Shown here: positions 54,350 to 64,000 of the stretch, piece after piece | Layout of the letters: every line of letters starts with the position of its first letter | How positions within the stretch are numbered: position 1 is the stretch's first letter | Source: Castellaniella sp. MT123 | GTDB taxonomy: Bacteria; Pseudomonadota; Gammaproteobacteria; Burkholderiales; Burkholderiaceae_B | Length of the DNA stretch: 64,000 bases | Direction of reading: 5' to 3' | NCBI RefSeq assembly: GCF_039614765.1 | Contig: NZ_CP154879.1 | Coordinates: 2,976,001 to 3,040,000, forward strand | Notes under the pieces: generated by a model | Seen by the model: the letters and a program-made list of their open reading frames with translations, nothing else | Database searches by the model: none | What the model was told of the DNA's origin: nothing | Translations under genes and position numbers: made by a program

Positions 54350-55028
54350 TCCGCACGTCCACGTACAGGTCGCGGCCATGCTGCTGCCGCGAGAACGGCG
54401 TGCCCGGATGGTACAGATAAGCCGTGCGCAGCCCCGCCTGACGGGCCGATTTCAGGTTGCGCAGGGTGTCTTCCACCAGGATCACCCGCCGGGCCGGAAC
54501 GCCCAGCCGGGCGACGACCTGATGCATCAATCCCAATGATGGCTTGGGCCGTGGCAGCCCCATGGGCATCATGTGGTCGATGGCCCAGAGGCCGTCGAAT
54601 TCCTGCAGGATGCCCAGGGCCTTCAGGACCCGGCGGGCGTAATGCGCAGGCGCGTTGGTCAGGACGATGCGGGTGCCCTTCAGGCTGCGCAGGCGCGTCT
54701 TCAGGCCGGTTTCGGCATGGACCAGGGGTCTGACGTCGAAGTCGTGGCAGGTGGCCAGGAACTGGCGCAGGTTCACGCCATGATGCCGTGCCAGGCCAAT
54801 GGCCGTGGCGCCATAGCGCTCCCAGTAGCGCTGGCGCAGGACGTCGGCCTGATCGGCCGGCAGGTCCAGCGCCTGGGCCACGGCGGCGCTCATGCGTCGA
54901 TCGATCGTGCGAAAGATTGCCCGCGATGCATCGTGCAGGGTGTTGTCCAGATCGAACAGCCAGACCGGCTCGTCCGGCTGGACGGATTGTCCCCGCCGCA
55001 GCGGGCTGGGGGCACGTAATGGGGTCAT
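54279..55028 (-). CDS. HAD-family pyrimidine 5'-nucleotidase
   Basis: The 249-aa protein carries HAD motif I WLFDLDNTLHDAS (about 23-35), motif II RIVLTNAPAHYARRVL, a lysine in PRPKPSLGLM and motif IV ILVEDTLRNLKSARQAG. The four-helix cap and wording match the Sdt1/SSM1-like pyrimidine 5'-nucleotidase group that sits next to argB in betaproteobacteria. Its 3' end overlaps moeB by 71 nt on the opposite strand; both frames look genuine there, since CPVC of moeB and the C-terminus of this protein share the DNA. Confidence 0.88.
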   Translation of the reverse strand: MTPLRAPSPLRRGQSVQPDEPVWLFDLDNTLHDASRAIFRTIDRRMSAAVAQALDLPADQADVLRQRYWERYGATAIGLARHHGVNLRQFLATCHDFDVRPLVHAETGLKTRLRSLKGTRIVLTNAPAHYARRVLKALGILQEFDGLWAIDHMMPMGLPRPKPSLGLMHQVVARLGVPARRVILVEDTLRNLKSARQAGLRTAYLYHPGTPFSRQQHGRDLYVDVRINRLGTLLMRARDGRIPGTPDRA

Positions 55029-55038
55029 CGAGGAGTCA

Positions 55039-57147
<2,109 letters not shown>

Positions 57148-57148
<1 letters not shown>

Positions 57149-57741
57149 CAGAGGGGGTCTCCCAGGAGCAGGGCGTCGATGCCGTCACACAGCGCATGCA
57201 GCAGCAGGATATGGACTTCCTGGATGCGCATGGTGCGATCGTGCGGGACGCACAGATGGATGTCAGTCTCGTACAGTAGTGAATTGATCTGGCCGCCGCC
57301 CTTGCCGGACAGGGCGATGACTTGCATTTCGCGTTCGTGGGCGGCCTCGATGGCGCGCAGCACGTTGGGCGAATTGCCGCTGGTGGAAATCGCCACCAGT
57401 ACGTCGCCGGGTTGGCCCAGGGCATTGACCTGGCGTTCGAAGACGGAATTGAAGCCGTAGTCGTTGCCCACGGCGGTCATGATCGAGGTGTCGGTATTCA
57501 GGGCGATGCCGCCCAGAGGCAAGCGGTCACGCTCGAAGCGGCCGACGAGTTCCGCTACGAAATGCTGGGCATCGGCGGCCGAGCCGCCGTTGCCGCAGGC
57601 CAGGATGCGGGCATTGTTCGTCAGGGCGCCAAACAGCAGGTCGACCCCGGTCGCCAGAGCGGGAGCGAGTTCGCGGGCGCTGGATTTGAAGGTGTCGACG
57701 GCATCGTCGAAATGCGACGTCATGCGGGAGGTCATATCCAT
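57148..57741 (-). CDS. diaA: SIS-domain protein, DiaA type (GmhA-like fold)
   Basis: The 197-aa SIS protein has ARILACGNGGSAADAQHFVA, ELVGRFERDRLPL and DVLVAISTSGNSPNVLRAIE. By sequence alone it could be phosphoheptose isomerase (GmhA) or the DnaA-initiation factor DiaA. Its position between yraN and dolP, opposite rsmI, matches the conserved diaA neighbourhood and decides the call. It overlaps dolP by one base. Starts at 57735 or 57723 are also possible. Confidence 0.82.
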
Positions 57742-57795
57742 GGCGCCGATTATCGCATGAGAGCGTGGTGCGGGCGATCGTGAACGTAACTGGAT

Positions 57796-58287
57796 TCAAC
57801 TCCGGAACGCATCCTGGATCCAGTCGATCTGCTCACCCTCCACGCTGACGACGTCGAAGCGGCACACGGGAGTCCGCCCAGCGAAGTGCCGGGCGGACAG
57901 CAGCGGCAGGAAATAGCGGGCGGCGCGGATCAGGCGCGCCTGCTTGGGCCGGTTTACACTGGCGGTAGCCCCGCCATGGCGCCGGTCGCGTCGCTGTCGC
58001 ACCTCGATAAACACCAGCGTCGAGCCCTGGCATGCCACCAGATCGATCTCCCCCGCCTTGCAGCGCAGGTTGCGAGCCAGGATTCGCAGCCCCCGCGCAT
58101 TCAGGTGACGAAGGGCCAGAGATTCGGCCGCATATCCCTGCCGCTGGCTGGGCGATCCCGCGGATGGCGGGGCGCCCTGCCGGTCATTGCGCGGGGCATG
58201 GCGGGCTGCGGTGCGCGCCGCGCGCCGGCGGCGGCGCAGCGCCAGGCCCTGGGCCTGTTGCGCCCGCGCATAAGCATCGGTCAGCAT
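57796..58287 (-). CDS. yraN: UPF0102 protein YraN (nuclease-fold)
   Basis: The 163-aa protein carries the UPF0102 core: RQGYAAESLALRHLNARGLR, ILARNLRCKAGEIDLVACQG and STLVFIEVRQRRDRRHGGAT, with the E-I-D...E-V-R residues of a restriction-endonuclease-like fold. The first 48 or so residues form an Arg/Ala-rich extension (LRRRRRAARTAARH) absent from typical 120-residue members, so a later start is possible, although no good one is seen. The family's role is not settled. It is divergent from rsmI with only 34 nt between start codons. Confidence 0.9.
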   Translation of the reverse strand: MLTDAYARAQQAQGLALRRRRRAARTAARHAPRNDRQGAPPSAGSPSQRQGYAAESLALRHLNARGLRILARNLRCKAGEIDLVACQGSTLVFIEVRQRRDRRHGGATASVNRPKQARLIRAARYFLPLLSARHFAGRTPVCRFDVVSVEGEQIDWIQDAFRS

Positions 58288-58321
58288 GGCGCCGATTCGT
58301 CCAGGAAAAAAGGAATTCAGT

Positions 58322-59251
58322 ATGACGGAAATGAGGGATCCGGAGGAAGTCGCTCTGACGTGGAAACGTCACATCGACCAGGTCGCCGGACAGAACTGGC
58401 CGGCGGGATGCCTGTACGTGGTGGCCACCCCGATCGGCAATCTCGAGGATCTGAGCCTGCGCGCCTGGGAAGCCTTACGGCGCTGCGATGCGATCGCGGC
58501 CGAGGATACCCGCACGACGCGCACATTGCTCGATGCCTGGGGGATCGCTACGCCCCTGCTGGCGGCGCACCGTCACAACGAGCAGGAGGCGGCCGAGGGA
58601 ATCGTGGACCGTCTGGCGCGGGGCGAGCGGATCGCTCTGGTGTCGGATGCCGGCGCGCCAGCGGTCAGCGATCCGGGGGCGCGCATCGTGCGGCACGTGC
58701 GGGCGGCTGGTTTCCGGGTCGTTCCGCTGCCTGGGCCCAGCGCCGTCATTGCCGCCCTGATGGCTAGCGGCGCGACTCGCGACGAAGAGCCCGGCTTCGC
58801 CTTCGCAGGATTCATGCCCTCCAAGGCTCAGGCCCGCCGCAAGTGGCTGGCGCGCTGGCTGGGCTGGCCGGTTCCCGTGGTGATGTTCGAGACGCCGCAC
58901 CGCCTGCGTGCCGCCCTGTCGGACCTGTCCGAACTGGCAGGGCCCGATCGCGTGCTGACCGTGGCCCGTGAGCTAAGCAAGCGGTTCGAGGAGATCGGCA
59001 CGCTGCCTTTGGGTTCAGTGAACGACTGGCTGGCCGAGGATGTCCATCGTACGCAGGGCGAATTTGTGCTGGTGCTGCATGCGACCGAGGCCCTGCCCGC
59101 GCAGGACGAGGACCTGTCCGCGGATCACGAGCGGCTCATGCGAGCCTTGCTGGCCGATCTATCGGTGCGGGATGCCGCGCGCATCGGCGCGGCGGCCACC
59201 GGCCTGTCACGCGACCGCCTGTATGCCTGGGCTTTGGGTCAGAAGCCCTGA
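58322..59251 (+). CDS. rsmI: 16S rRNA (cytidine-1402-2'-O)-methyltransferase RsmI
   Basis: RsmI methylates the ribose of C1402 at the ribosomal P site. The 309-aa product has the tetrapyrrole-methylase fold: LYVVATPIGNLEDLSLRAWE, AAEDTRTTRTLLDAWGI, RIALVSDAGAPAVSDPG and VVPLPGPSAVIAALMASG. The chosen ATG at 58322 follows AAAAAAGGAATT; an in-frame start 12 codons upstream is less likely. It overlaps the end of convergent rlpA by 13 nt. The divergent rsmI/yraN-diaA-dolP layout is that of the E. coli yra cluster without lpoA. Confidence 0.96.
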   Translation: MTEMRDPEEVALTWKRHIDQVAGQNWPAGCLYVVATPIGNLEDLSLRAWEALRRCDAIAAEDTRTTRTLLDAWGIATPLLAAHRHNEQEAAEGIVDRLARGERIALVSDAGAPAVSDPGARIVRHVRAAGFRVVPLPGPSAVIAALMASGATRDEEPGFAFAGFMPSKAQARRKWLARWLGWPVPVVMFETPHRLRAALSDLSELAGPDRVLTVARELSKRFEEIGTLPLGSVNDWLAEDVHRTQGEFVLVLHATEALPAQDEDLSADHERLMRALLADLSVRDAARIGAAATGLSRDRLYAWALGQKP

Positions 59252-60234
59252 TCCATGGCGACGACCGGATTCAGTCCGGCCGAGGCCGACAGAGAGGCCG
59301 CCGTGTGGTCGGCTTCGTTGCGCGACGGATAGGGGCCCATGCGGACCTTGTACAGAGGTGGCTGGTAGCTGACCGATACTTGCCCCAGTGACCGGTCCAT
59401 CTGGGCATTGACTCGTTGCGCGAGGGCATGCGCATTATCCGGCGAGGAAAAGGCGCCGAATTGCAGGTAGATTCCGGCGCCTGCCGGGTCGTTGCCGGCC
59501 CGTGTCGGTGGAGGCGCGGACGCCAGGGCCGGCGGGGGCAGGCTGACCGGCGCGGGCATGGGCTGAGCTGGCTCGGTGACTGAAACCGGGGTCGCCGCCG
59601 ACGCCATCAGGGGTGCTGACCCATCGCGGCCGGCGCGGATGTCGGCATTGGTGATGGCCTGGACGACGACGCGCCCGCTGCCGGGGCCGACCAGGCCCAG
59701 CTTCGCGGCGGCGACGTATGACAGGTCGATGATGCGGCCCGGGTGGAAGGGCCCCCGGTCGTTGATGCGCACGATGATCGAGCGGCTGCTGCCCACACGC
59801 GTCACCCGGGCGTAGCTGGGAATCGGCAGGGTCGGGTGGGCGGCCGTCATGGCGTACATGTCGTAGGTTTCGCCGTTGGCGGTCCTTTCGCCGTGGAATT
59901 TCCGGCCGTACCACGAGGCCACGCCTTCCTGACGATAGGGTTGGTCCTCGCCGATGGGGACGTATCGGATGCCGAAGACCTGATAGGGCCGGAAATTCGC
60001 CGGGGCGTGGCGCTCGAGGCGCGGCACGGCATCGGGGATGGAGGCGATGTCCGGCGGGACCCGGTCACCCGGGCCGTCGTCCTTGTAGTACCCCCCCGAC
60101 CGGGAAGCGCAACCGGCCAGGATCGCCAGTGTCGCGCAGAGCAGCCCGATTGCCAGCGTCCGCAGGAACGGCCGGCCGGCCGGATCGGCCGTTGGTTGCG
60201 CAATCGCGAGCGGGGAGCAGGGGGCGGCGGTCAT
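59239..60234 (-). CDS. rlpA: Septal-ring lytic transglycosylase RlpA (lipoprotein with SPOR domain)
   Basis: RlpA cleaves denuded glycan strands at the septum. The ATG at 60234 (overlapping the rapZ stop) gives 331 aa, with a long N-region before the lipobox LAILAGC (Cys42). The double-psi barrel has GVASWYGRKFHGERTANGE, LPIPSYARVTRVGSSRS and VRINDRGPFHPGRIIDLSY with the conserved Asp. An Ala/Pro-rich linker leads to a C-terminal SPOR domain (GIYLQFGAFSSPDNAHALAQ). Overlap with rapZ suggests coupled translation. Confidence 0.94.
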   Translation of the reverse strand: MTAAPCSPLAIAQPTADPAGRPFLRTLAIGLLCATLAILAGCASRSGGYYKDDGPGDRVPPDIASIPDAVPRLERHAPANFRPYQVFGIRYVPIGEDQPYRQEGVASWYGRKFHGERTANGETYDMYAMTAAHPTLPIPSYARVTRVGSSRSIIVRINDRGPFHPGRIIDLSYVAAAKLGLVGPGSGRVVVQAITNADIRAGRDGSAPLMASAATPVSVTEPAQPMPAPVSLPPPALASAPPPTRAGNDPAGAGIYLQFGAFSSPDNAHALAQRVNAQMDRSLGQVSVSYQPPLYKVRMGPYPSRNEADHTAASLSASAGLNPVVAMDQGF

Positions 60235-61106
60235 GGGGATGGCTTGTGCAGCAGCGGGTTGCGGTGGCGCACCAGCAGAGGCGAGTGGTCGGCGAACCGC
60301 CGCGCCAGCTGTTCTGCGACATAGACCGAGCGGTGCTGCCCGCCGGTGCAGCCGATCGCGACCGTGAGATAGTTGCGTGTGTCCTGCATGTACAGCGGCA
60401 GCCATTTGCGGATGAAGCCGGCGATGTCCTCGATCATGGCCTCGACGCTGCCAAACTGGGCCAGCCAGTCGGCAACCGGGGCATCGCGCCCGGTCAGCGG
60501 GCGCAGCTGCGGATCATAGTGGGGGTTGGGCAGGCAGCGGACGTCGAAGACCAGGTCGGCGTCATGCGGCACGCCCCGCTTGTAGGCAAAGGATTCAAAG
60601 GTCAGGATGACGGATGCCCGGTCGACCTGCACCAGGTCGCGCACCCAGCCGCGCAGCTGTCCCGGTGTCAGGTCCGAGGTGTCGATGACATGTTCCTGGT
60701 GTCGTAGCGGAGCCAGCAGTTCGCGTTCGCGGGTGATGCAATCCTGTAGCGACGGATCCTGCCCCTCGTGCCGCAGCCGGTCGGTCAGGGGGTGGCGGCG
60801 CCGGGATTCCGAGTAGCGCTGCATCAGGGTATGGTCGTCGGCATCCAGGAAAATCACGTGCAGGGCCAGGCCCATGGCCCGCAGGCTGGTCAGAATGCCG
60901 GGCAATTCGTCCAGGTCGCCGGGGGTGCGCACGTCGATGGACACCGCCACCCGTTCCAGACCGCTGTCCTGGGTGCTGGCGATGAAATCGTGCAGGAACC
61001 GGACGGGCAGATTGTCGACGCAGGTGTATCCCGTGTCTTCCAGCATACGCAGGGCCACGGATTTCCCGGATCCCGAAATGCCGGTGATGAGGACGATGTT
61101 CAGCAT
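60231..61106 (-). CDS. rapZ: RNase adapter protein RapZ
   Basis: RapZ is an ATP-binding adapter; in E. coli it directs RNase E to the GlmZ small RNA. The 291-aa product has Walker A GISGSGKS (9-16), GYTCVDNLPVRFLHDFI, RRRHPLTD and the C-terminal GCTGGQHRSVYVAEQLA. Its place next to hprK and ptsN is conserved in proteobacteria. Whether GlmZ exists here is not shown, so the RNA target is open. Confidence 0.95.
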   Translation of the reverse strand: MLNIVLITGISGSGKSVALRMLEDTGYTCVDNLPVRFLHDFIASTQDSGLERVAVSIDVRTPGDLDELPGILTSLRAMGLALHVIFLDADDHTLMQRYSESRRRHPLTDRLRHEGQDPSLQDCITRERELLAPLRHQEHVIDTSDLTPGQLRGWVRDLVQVDRASVILTFESFAYKRGVPHDADLVFDVRCLPNPHYDPQLRPLTGRDAPVADWLAQFGSVEAMIEDIAGFIRKWLPLYMQDTRNYLTVAIGCTGGQHRSVYVAEQLARRFADHSPLLVRHRNPLLHKPSP

Positions 61107-61176
61107 GTCGCAGGCCTTCGTCGGGACGCTGTCCTGCCGCGAGTCAGGCTCGTCGGAGCGGTGTCGGGAGCCAGGG

Positions 61177-62115
61177 TCACGGCCGCTTCTCCTGGGTGCT
61201 TTCCATGATGGCCAGGGCCTGGCGTTCGATGAATTCGCCCATGGTGTCGATGCCGCGCAGGCTGAGGATGGTGTTGCGCACGGCCGCCTCGACCAGCACG
61301 GCCAGATTGCGGCCGGCGGCCACCTGCAGCATGACCCGGCGGATGGGAATGCCCAGGATGTCCTGGTATTCGTCCTTCATGGGCAGGCGTTCGAAGTTGT
61401 CCGGGGTCATGCGCACCAGGTGGACGATGAGCTTGATCTTCATCTTCCGCCGCACGGATGTTTCGCCGAAGATGGTGCGAATGTCCAGTAGACCCAGGCC
61501 GCGCACTTCCAGCAGGTTCTGCAGTAGTGACGGGCATTGGCCCTCGACGAAATTGGGCGCCGTACGGGAGAGTTCCACCGCGTCGTCGGCCACCAGGCCG
61601 TGCCCTCGGGAGATCAGTTCCAGAGCCAGTTCGCTTTTTCCCAGCCCGGATTCGCCCGTGATCAGCACACCCAGACCCAGCACGTCCATGAAGACGCCGT
61701 GCACCGTGGTCTTGGGCGCCATGCGTTTGCCCAGATAGACGCGCAGCAGGTCGATCAGGTGGGCGGCATCGGTCGGCGTGCCGACCAGCGGGATGTCCTG
61801 TTCCAGGCAGAAGGCCCGCAGGTCGTCGGGTGCCTGGGTCCCACCTGCCAGTACGATCGCGGGGACGCCGCCGGCGACCAGTTCTTCCAGGTGGTGACGC
61901 CGGCGTTTCGAGTCGAGACGCCGGTAATAGGAGATTTCCTCGGTGCCGAAGACCTGGATGCGGCTGGGGTGGATCAGATTCAGGTGGCCGACCAGATCGG
62001 CGGCCGCGTCCCGGGAATCGGGCACCGGCCGTTGGGCGGCCGCAGCCTGCCCGGCTAGCCAGGTGAAGGAGATCTTTTCGGCGTTGTCACGAATCAGCTC
62101 TTGAATGGTCAGCAT
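61177..62115 (-). CDS. hprK: HPr kinase/phosphorylase
   Basis: HprK phosphorylates and dephosphorylates a serine of HPr. The 312-aa product has an N-terminal domain ([20 protein letters not shown]), the conserved [16 protein letters not shown] with His139, Walker A GESGLGKS (154-161) and the signature [15 protein letters not shown]. In betaproteobacteria it works with an incomplete PTS that regulates rather than imports sugar. It overlaps ptsN by 29 nt. Confidence 0.96.
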   Translation of the reverse strand: MLTIQELIRDNAEKISFTWLAGQAAAAQRPVPDSRDAAADLVGHLNLIHPSRIQVFGTEEISYYRRLDSKRRRHHLEELVAGGVPAIVLAGGTQAPDDLRAFCLEQDIPLVGTPTDAAHLIDLLRVYLGKRMAPKTTVHGVFMDVLGLGVLITGESGLGKSELALELISRGHGLVADDAVELSRTAPNFVEGQCPSLLQNLLEVRGLGLLDIRTIFGETSVRRKMKIKLIVHLVRMTPDNFERLPMKDEYQDILGIPIRRVMLQVAAGRNLAVLVEAAVRNTILSLRGIDTMGEFIERQALAIMESTQEKRP

Positions 62116-62584
62116 GTTCGGTGGACTGGGCGTGGGGGCCGTTCAGGAGGAGTTGATGGATGGCGGTGGAGTCCGTGGACTGCGTCAGTACCTGGCGGAC
62201 GTCGGCGTCCGACATCAGGCGCGCGATGCTGGCCAGCAGGTCCAGATGCATCTGTGTGGCGGCTTCGGGGATCAGCAGAAAGAACAGCAGACGGGCTGTG
62301 CGGCCATCGTTTGCGTCGAAACGGATGGGGGCGGCCAGCCGGATGAAGGCGGCGTGGGGCTCTCGCAGGTCTTTCAGGCGTCCGTGCGGAATTGCAACTT
62401 CGTGGCCGAGCGCGGTCGAACCCAGACGTTCACGCGCCAGGAGGCTGTGGAAGACCGACATGCGGGCCACGCCTTGGTTGTTCTCGAACAGCAGGCCTGC
62501 GTGTTCGAAAGCCCGTTTTTTGCTGGTGGCCGCCAGATCCAGGACGATATTGCCCGGAGGCAGGATGCGAGAGCTCAGGTTCAT
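62087..62584 (-). CDS. ptsN: Nitrogen-related PTS component EIIA-Ntr
   Basis: The ATG at 62584 is preferred (165 aa, [20 protein letters not shown]); the frame extends 14 codons upstream. The phosphorylatable histidine is His67 in [10 protein letters not shown], and [20 protein letters not shown] completes the EIIA type-2 fold. PtsN is a regulatory phosphocarrier linking nitrogen and potassium status. It is followed by hprK; the partners ptsO/HPr and EI-Ntr are not in the window. Confidence 0.95.
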   Translation of the reverse strand: MNLSSRILPPGNIVLDLAATSKKRAFEHAGLLFENNQGVARMSVFHSLLARERLGSTALGHEVAIPHGRLKDLREPHAAFIRLAAPIRFDANDGRTARLLFFLLIPEAATQMHLDLLASIARLMSDADVRQVLTQSTDSTAIHQLLLNGPHAQSTEHADHSRADS

Positions 62585-62693
62585 CGCGACATTATAGGAG
62601 CGAGACCCGGGAGTAGAAACCATCATGGCCCCGGAACGTGTGTCGCGAGGCCATGTGTCGATTCAAACAGCGGGAAAACGGCTGGTCAGGATG

Positions 62694-63020
62694 TCATTCC
62701 GCCAGAATTTCCTGACGTTTGGGGGGTTCATGAGCGTAGGTCTGAGCCTTGGATTTGTATTTGATCACCTGGCGGTCGACTTTGTCGACCAGCAGATCGA
62801 TGGCCGCATACAGGTTGTCATCCGAGGCTTCGCAGTGCAGGTCCTTGCCGCGCAGGCGCATGGTGATTTCTGCGGTGTGTTTCAGGGGCTCTATCGAGAG
62901 CAGGACCTGGGTGTCGATGACCTGATCGAAGTGCCGTAGGATGCGCGCAGTCTTGGTGTGGACGTATTCGCGGATGGCTGGGGTGATTTCCAGATGACGA
63001 CCGGTGATTGTCAGGCTCAT
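62694..63020 (-). CDS. hpf: Ribosome hibernation-promoting factor, short form
   Basis: HPF binds the small subunit and promotes ribosome dimerisation in slow growth. The ATG at 63020 behind AAGGAG gives 108 aa: MSLTITGRHLEITPAIREYV at the start and a basic-acidic alternating RaiA/HPF fold with DDNLYAAIDLLVDKVDRQVI. There is no C-terminal dimerisation domain, so this is the short form that works with RMF-like partners in enteric bacteria. Confidence 0.95.
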   Translation of the reverse strand: MSLTITGRHLEITPAIREYVHTKTARILRHFDQVIDTQVLLSIEPLKHTAEITMRLRGKDLHCEASDDNLYAAIDLLVDKVDRQVIKYKSKAQTYAHEPPKRQEILAE

Positions 63021-63210
63021 AGTGCAGACTCCTTGCGGAAAAAACAGAGGTGGTTCCATCGGGAACCGGGGGATGTGGGGATGAGACCTCCTTTTCTGAC
63101 AGTTTGATGACAAGTCCAGTGTACCCATTGCCACGAGGACAGCAAGGGGGGGGAAACGGGGTAAGATAGCGGGATTCGCTGCGGTGCCTTTTGATGGGTG
63201 CCAGCACATG
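63021..63210. other. Spacer upstream of hpf where rpoN is usually found
   Basis: In many proteobacteria rpoN (about 1.4 kb) lies between lptB and hpf. Here only some 260 nt separate the two coding regions, and no RpoN-like reading frame or remnant is seen in them. The spacer holds an lptB-side terminator and the hpf leader. Confidence 0.7.
63118..63145 (-). promoter_or_regulatory. Candidate sigma-70 promoter for hpf
   Basis: On the minus strand TTGCTG (63145-63140) and TACACT (63123-63118) are spaced by 16 nt, leaving a leader of roughly 90 nt before the hpf ATG. No sigma-54 type GG-N10-GC element is evident. Confidence 0.4.
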
Positions 63211-63239
63211 AAAATGGCCCCGTTGTCCGGGGCCATTTT
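63211..63239. terminator. Bidirectional intrinsic terminator between lptB and hpf
   Basis: AAAATGGCCCC (63211-63221) pairs with GGGGCCATTTT (63229-63239) around a 7-nt loop. The A/T ends supply the U-tract in either direction, so it can end lptB transcription on the minus strand and isolates the hpf operon. Confidence 0.8.
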
Positions 63240-63283
63240 GTCTGAAGGCTGTCTGGCTGGCGTTCGATGCGGCGCGTGGGCTG

Positions 63284-64000
63284 TTACATCCGAAAATTCT
63301 TTCCCAGATAGACCTGGCGCACGGCCTCGTTGTCCACGATATCGCTGGGGTGGCCGCTGGTCAGCACCCGGCCTTCACTGATGATGTAGGCGCGATCGCA
63401 AATCCCCAGCGTTTCGCGCACGTTGTGATCGGTGATCAGCACGCCGATATTGCGGCCCTTCAGAAATTGCACGATACGCTGGATCTCGATGACCGCGATC
63501 GGGTCGACCCCCGCGAAGGGTTCATCCAGCAGAATGAAGCGTGGATGCGTGGCCAGGGCGCGGGCAATTTCCACGCGGCGGCGCTCGCCGCCCGACAAGG
63601 AAATCGCCATATTGCGGCGGATGTGCTCGATCTGCAGTTCGTCGATCAGGGATTCCAGGCGCTCTTCGATGGCATGGGCCGACAGAGCGTGGCCCTGCGA
63701 GTCGCGCTGCAGTTCCAGGACCGCGCGGATGTTCTGTTCGACCGTCAGGCGGCGAAATACCGAGGCGTCCTGCGGCAGGTAGGATAGCCCCAGGCGGGCG
63801 CGGCGGTGCATGGGCACCCCCGTGACGTCGTGGTGGTCGATGAGGATGCGGCCGGTATCGGCCGGGATCAGCCCCACGATCATATAGAAGCTGGTGGTCT
63901 TGCCCGCGCCGTTGGGGCCCAGCAGGCCGACGACTTCGCCGCTGTCGACCGACAGGGAGACGTCCTGGACCACGGCTCGGCGGCCAAAGCTTTTGCCCAG
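63284..64000 (-). CDS. lptB: LPS export ABC transporter ATP-binding protein LptB (5' end outside the window)
   Basis: LptB powers extraction of lipopolysaccharide by LptFG. The frame stays open to the right edge: before the GTG at 63973 it reads LGKSFGRRA, so the start is beyond 64000. Visible are Walker [16 protein letters not shown], the Q-loop region [20 protein letters not shown], signature [17 protein letters not shown], Walker [17 protein letters not shown] and the switch [12 protein letters not shown]. The C-terminus ends normally. Confidence 0.95.
   Translation of the reverse strand: MGKSFGRRAVVQDVSLSVDSGEVVGLLGPNGAGKTTSFYMIVGLIPADTGRILIDHHDVTGVPMHRRARLGLSYLPQDASVFRRLTVEQNIRAVLELQRDSQGHALSAHAIEERLESLIDELQIEHIRRNMAISLSGGERRRVEIARALATHPRFILLDEPFAGVDPIAVIEIQRIVQFLKGRNIGVLITDHNVRETLGICDRAYIISEGRVLTSGHPSDIVDNEAVRQVYLGKNFRM

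Overview
This 64 kb window is high-GC chromosomal DNA of a betaproteobacterium. Gene order and protein character point to Burkholderiales, most likely the family Alcaligenaceae (Bordetella, Castellaniella and Pusillimonas relatives). Supporting blocks are hemA-prfA-prmC, def-fmt next to dprA, gpsA-secB-grxC-rhodanese facing gpmA-envC-ctpA, argB beside a HAD nucleotidase, and hprK-ptsN-hpf next to lptB. Nearly all DNA is coding and most genes sit in tight runs with ATGA-type start/stop overlaps. No IS element, prophage body or CRISPR array was seen.

Layout. 1-1.2 kb: a partial PAS-domain gene, a LysR regulator that has lost its DNA-binding half, and a short repeat-rich segment abutting the 3' end of tRNA-Phe(GAA). 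This looks like the scar or edge of an integrated element. 1.3-6.8 kb: hemA, prfA, prmC, a CGFS glutaredoxin, ubiX and an HD-GYP protein, all on +. 6.9-12 kb: two overlapping MFS genes and a large SBP-PAS-GGDEF-EAL sensor on -. 12.2-16 kb: the threonine-degradation pair kbl-tdh facing glutamate dehydrogenase across a perfect 19-bp hairpin. 16.2-19.2 kb: cysH-cysD-cysN for assimilatory sulfate reduction through APS. 19.4-25.3 kb: a LysR regulator and a Liv-type ABC transporter with a fused permease-ATPase.

25.3-34.7 kb is the main accessory-looking block. A Crp/Fnr-type regulator is divergent from an acyl-CoA synthetase, a complete second Liv-type ABC transporter (ATPase, two permeases, binding protein, ATPase) and a PaaK-like CoA ligase. 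HMG-CoA lyase lies convergent to it. The arrangement suggests import of a carboxylic acid coupled to CoA activation; the substrate is unknown. 35.7-49.7 kb is housekeeping: dprA, def, fmt, an NtrY/NtrX-like two-component pair, rsmB, rimO, a BioC-like methyltransferase, comF, trmL, gpsA, secB, grxC and a rhodanese-like protein. 49.7-54.3 kb: gpmA, envC, ctpA, moeB. 54.3-64 kb: the argB/tlpA/dolP/diaA/yraN run opposite rsmI, then rlpA, rapZ, hprK, ptsN, hpf and a partial lptB.

The points that most deserve a second look are these: (i) the tRNA-Phe junction with four same-direction TGCGAC repeats; (ii) the ligase-ABC-ligase cluster with a candidate operator; (iii) an NtrX-like regulator lacking the AAA+ sigma-54 domain together with absence of rpoN from its usual lptB-hpf slot; (iv) the LivM-LivG fusion; (v) stem-loops flanking both ABC binding-protein genes; (vi) a cyclic-di-GMP sensor with a broken GGDEF but intact EAL domain. 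Nothing here is clearly a wholly new system. All function calls rest on reading translated sequences and gene order, not on database searches.
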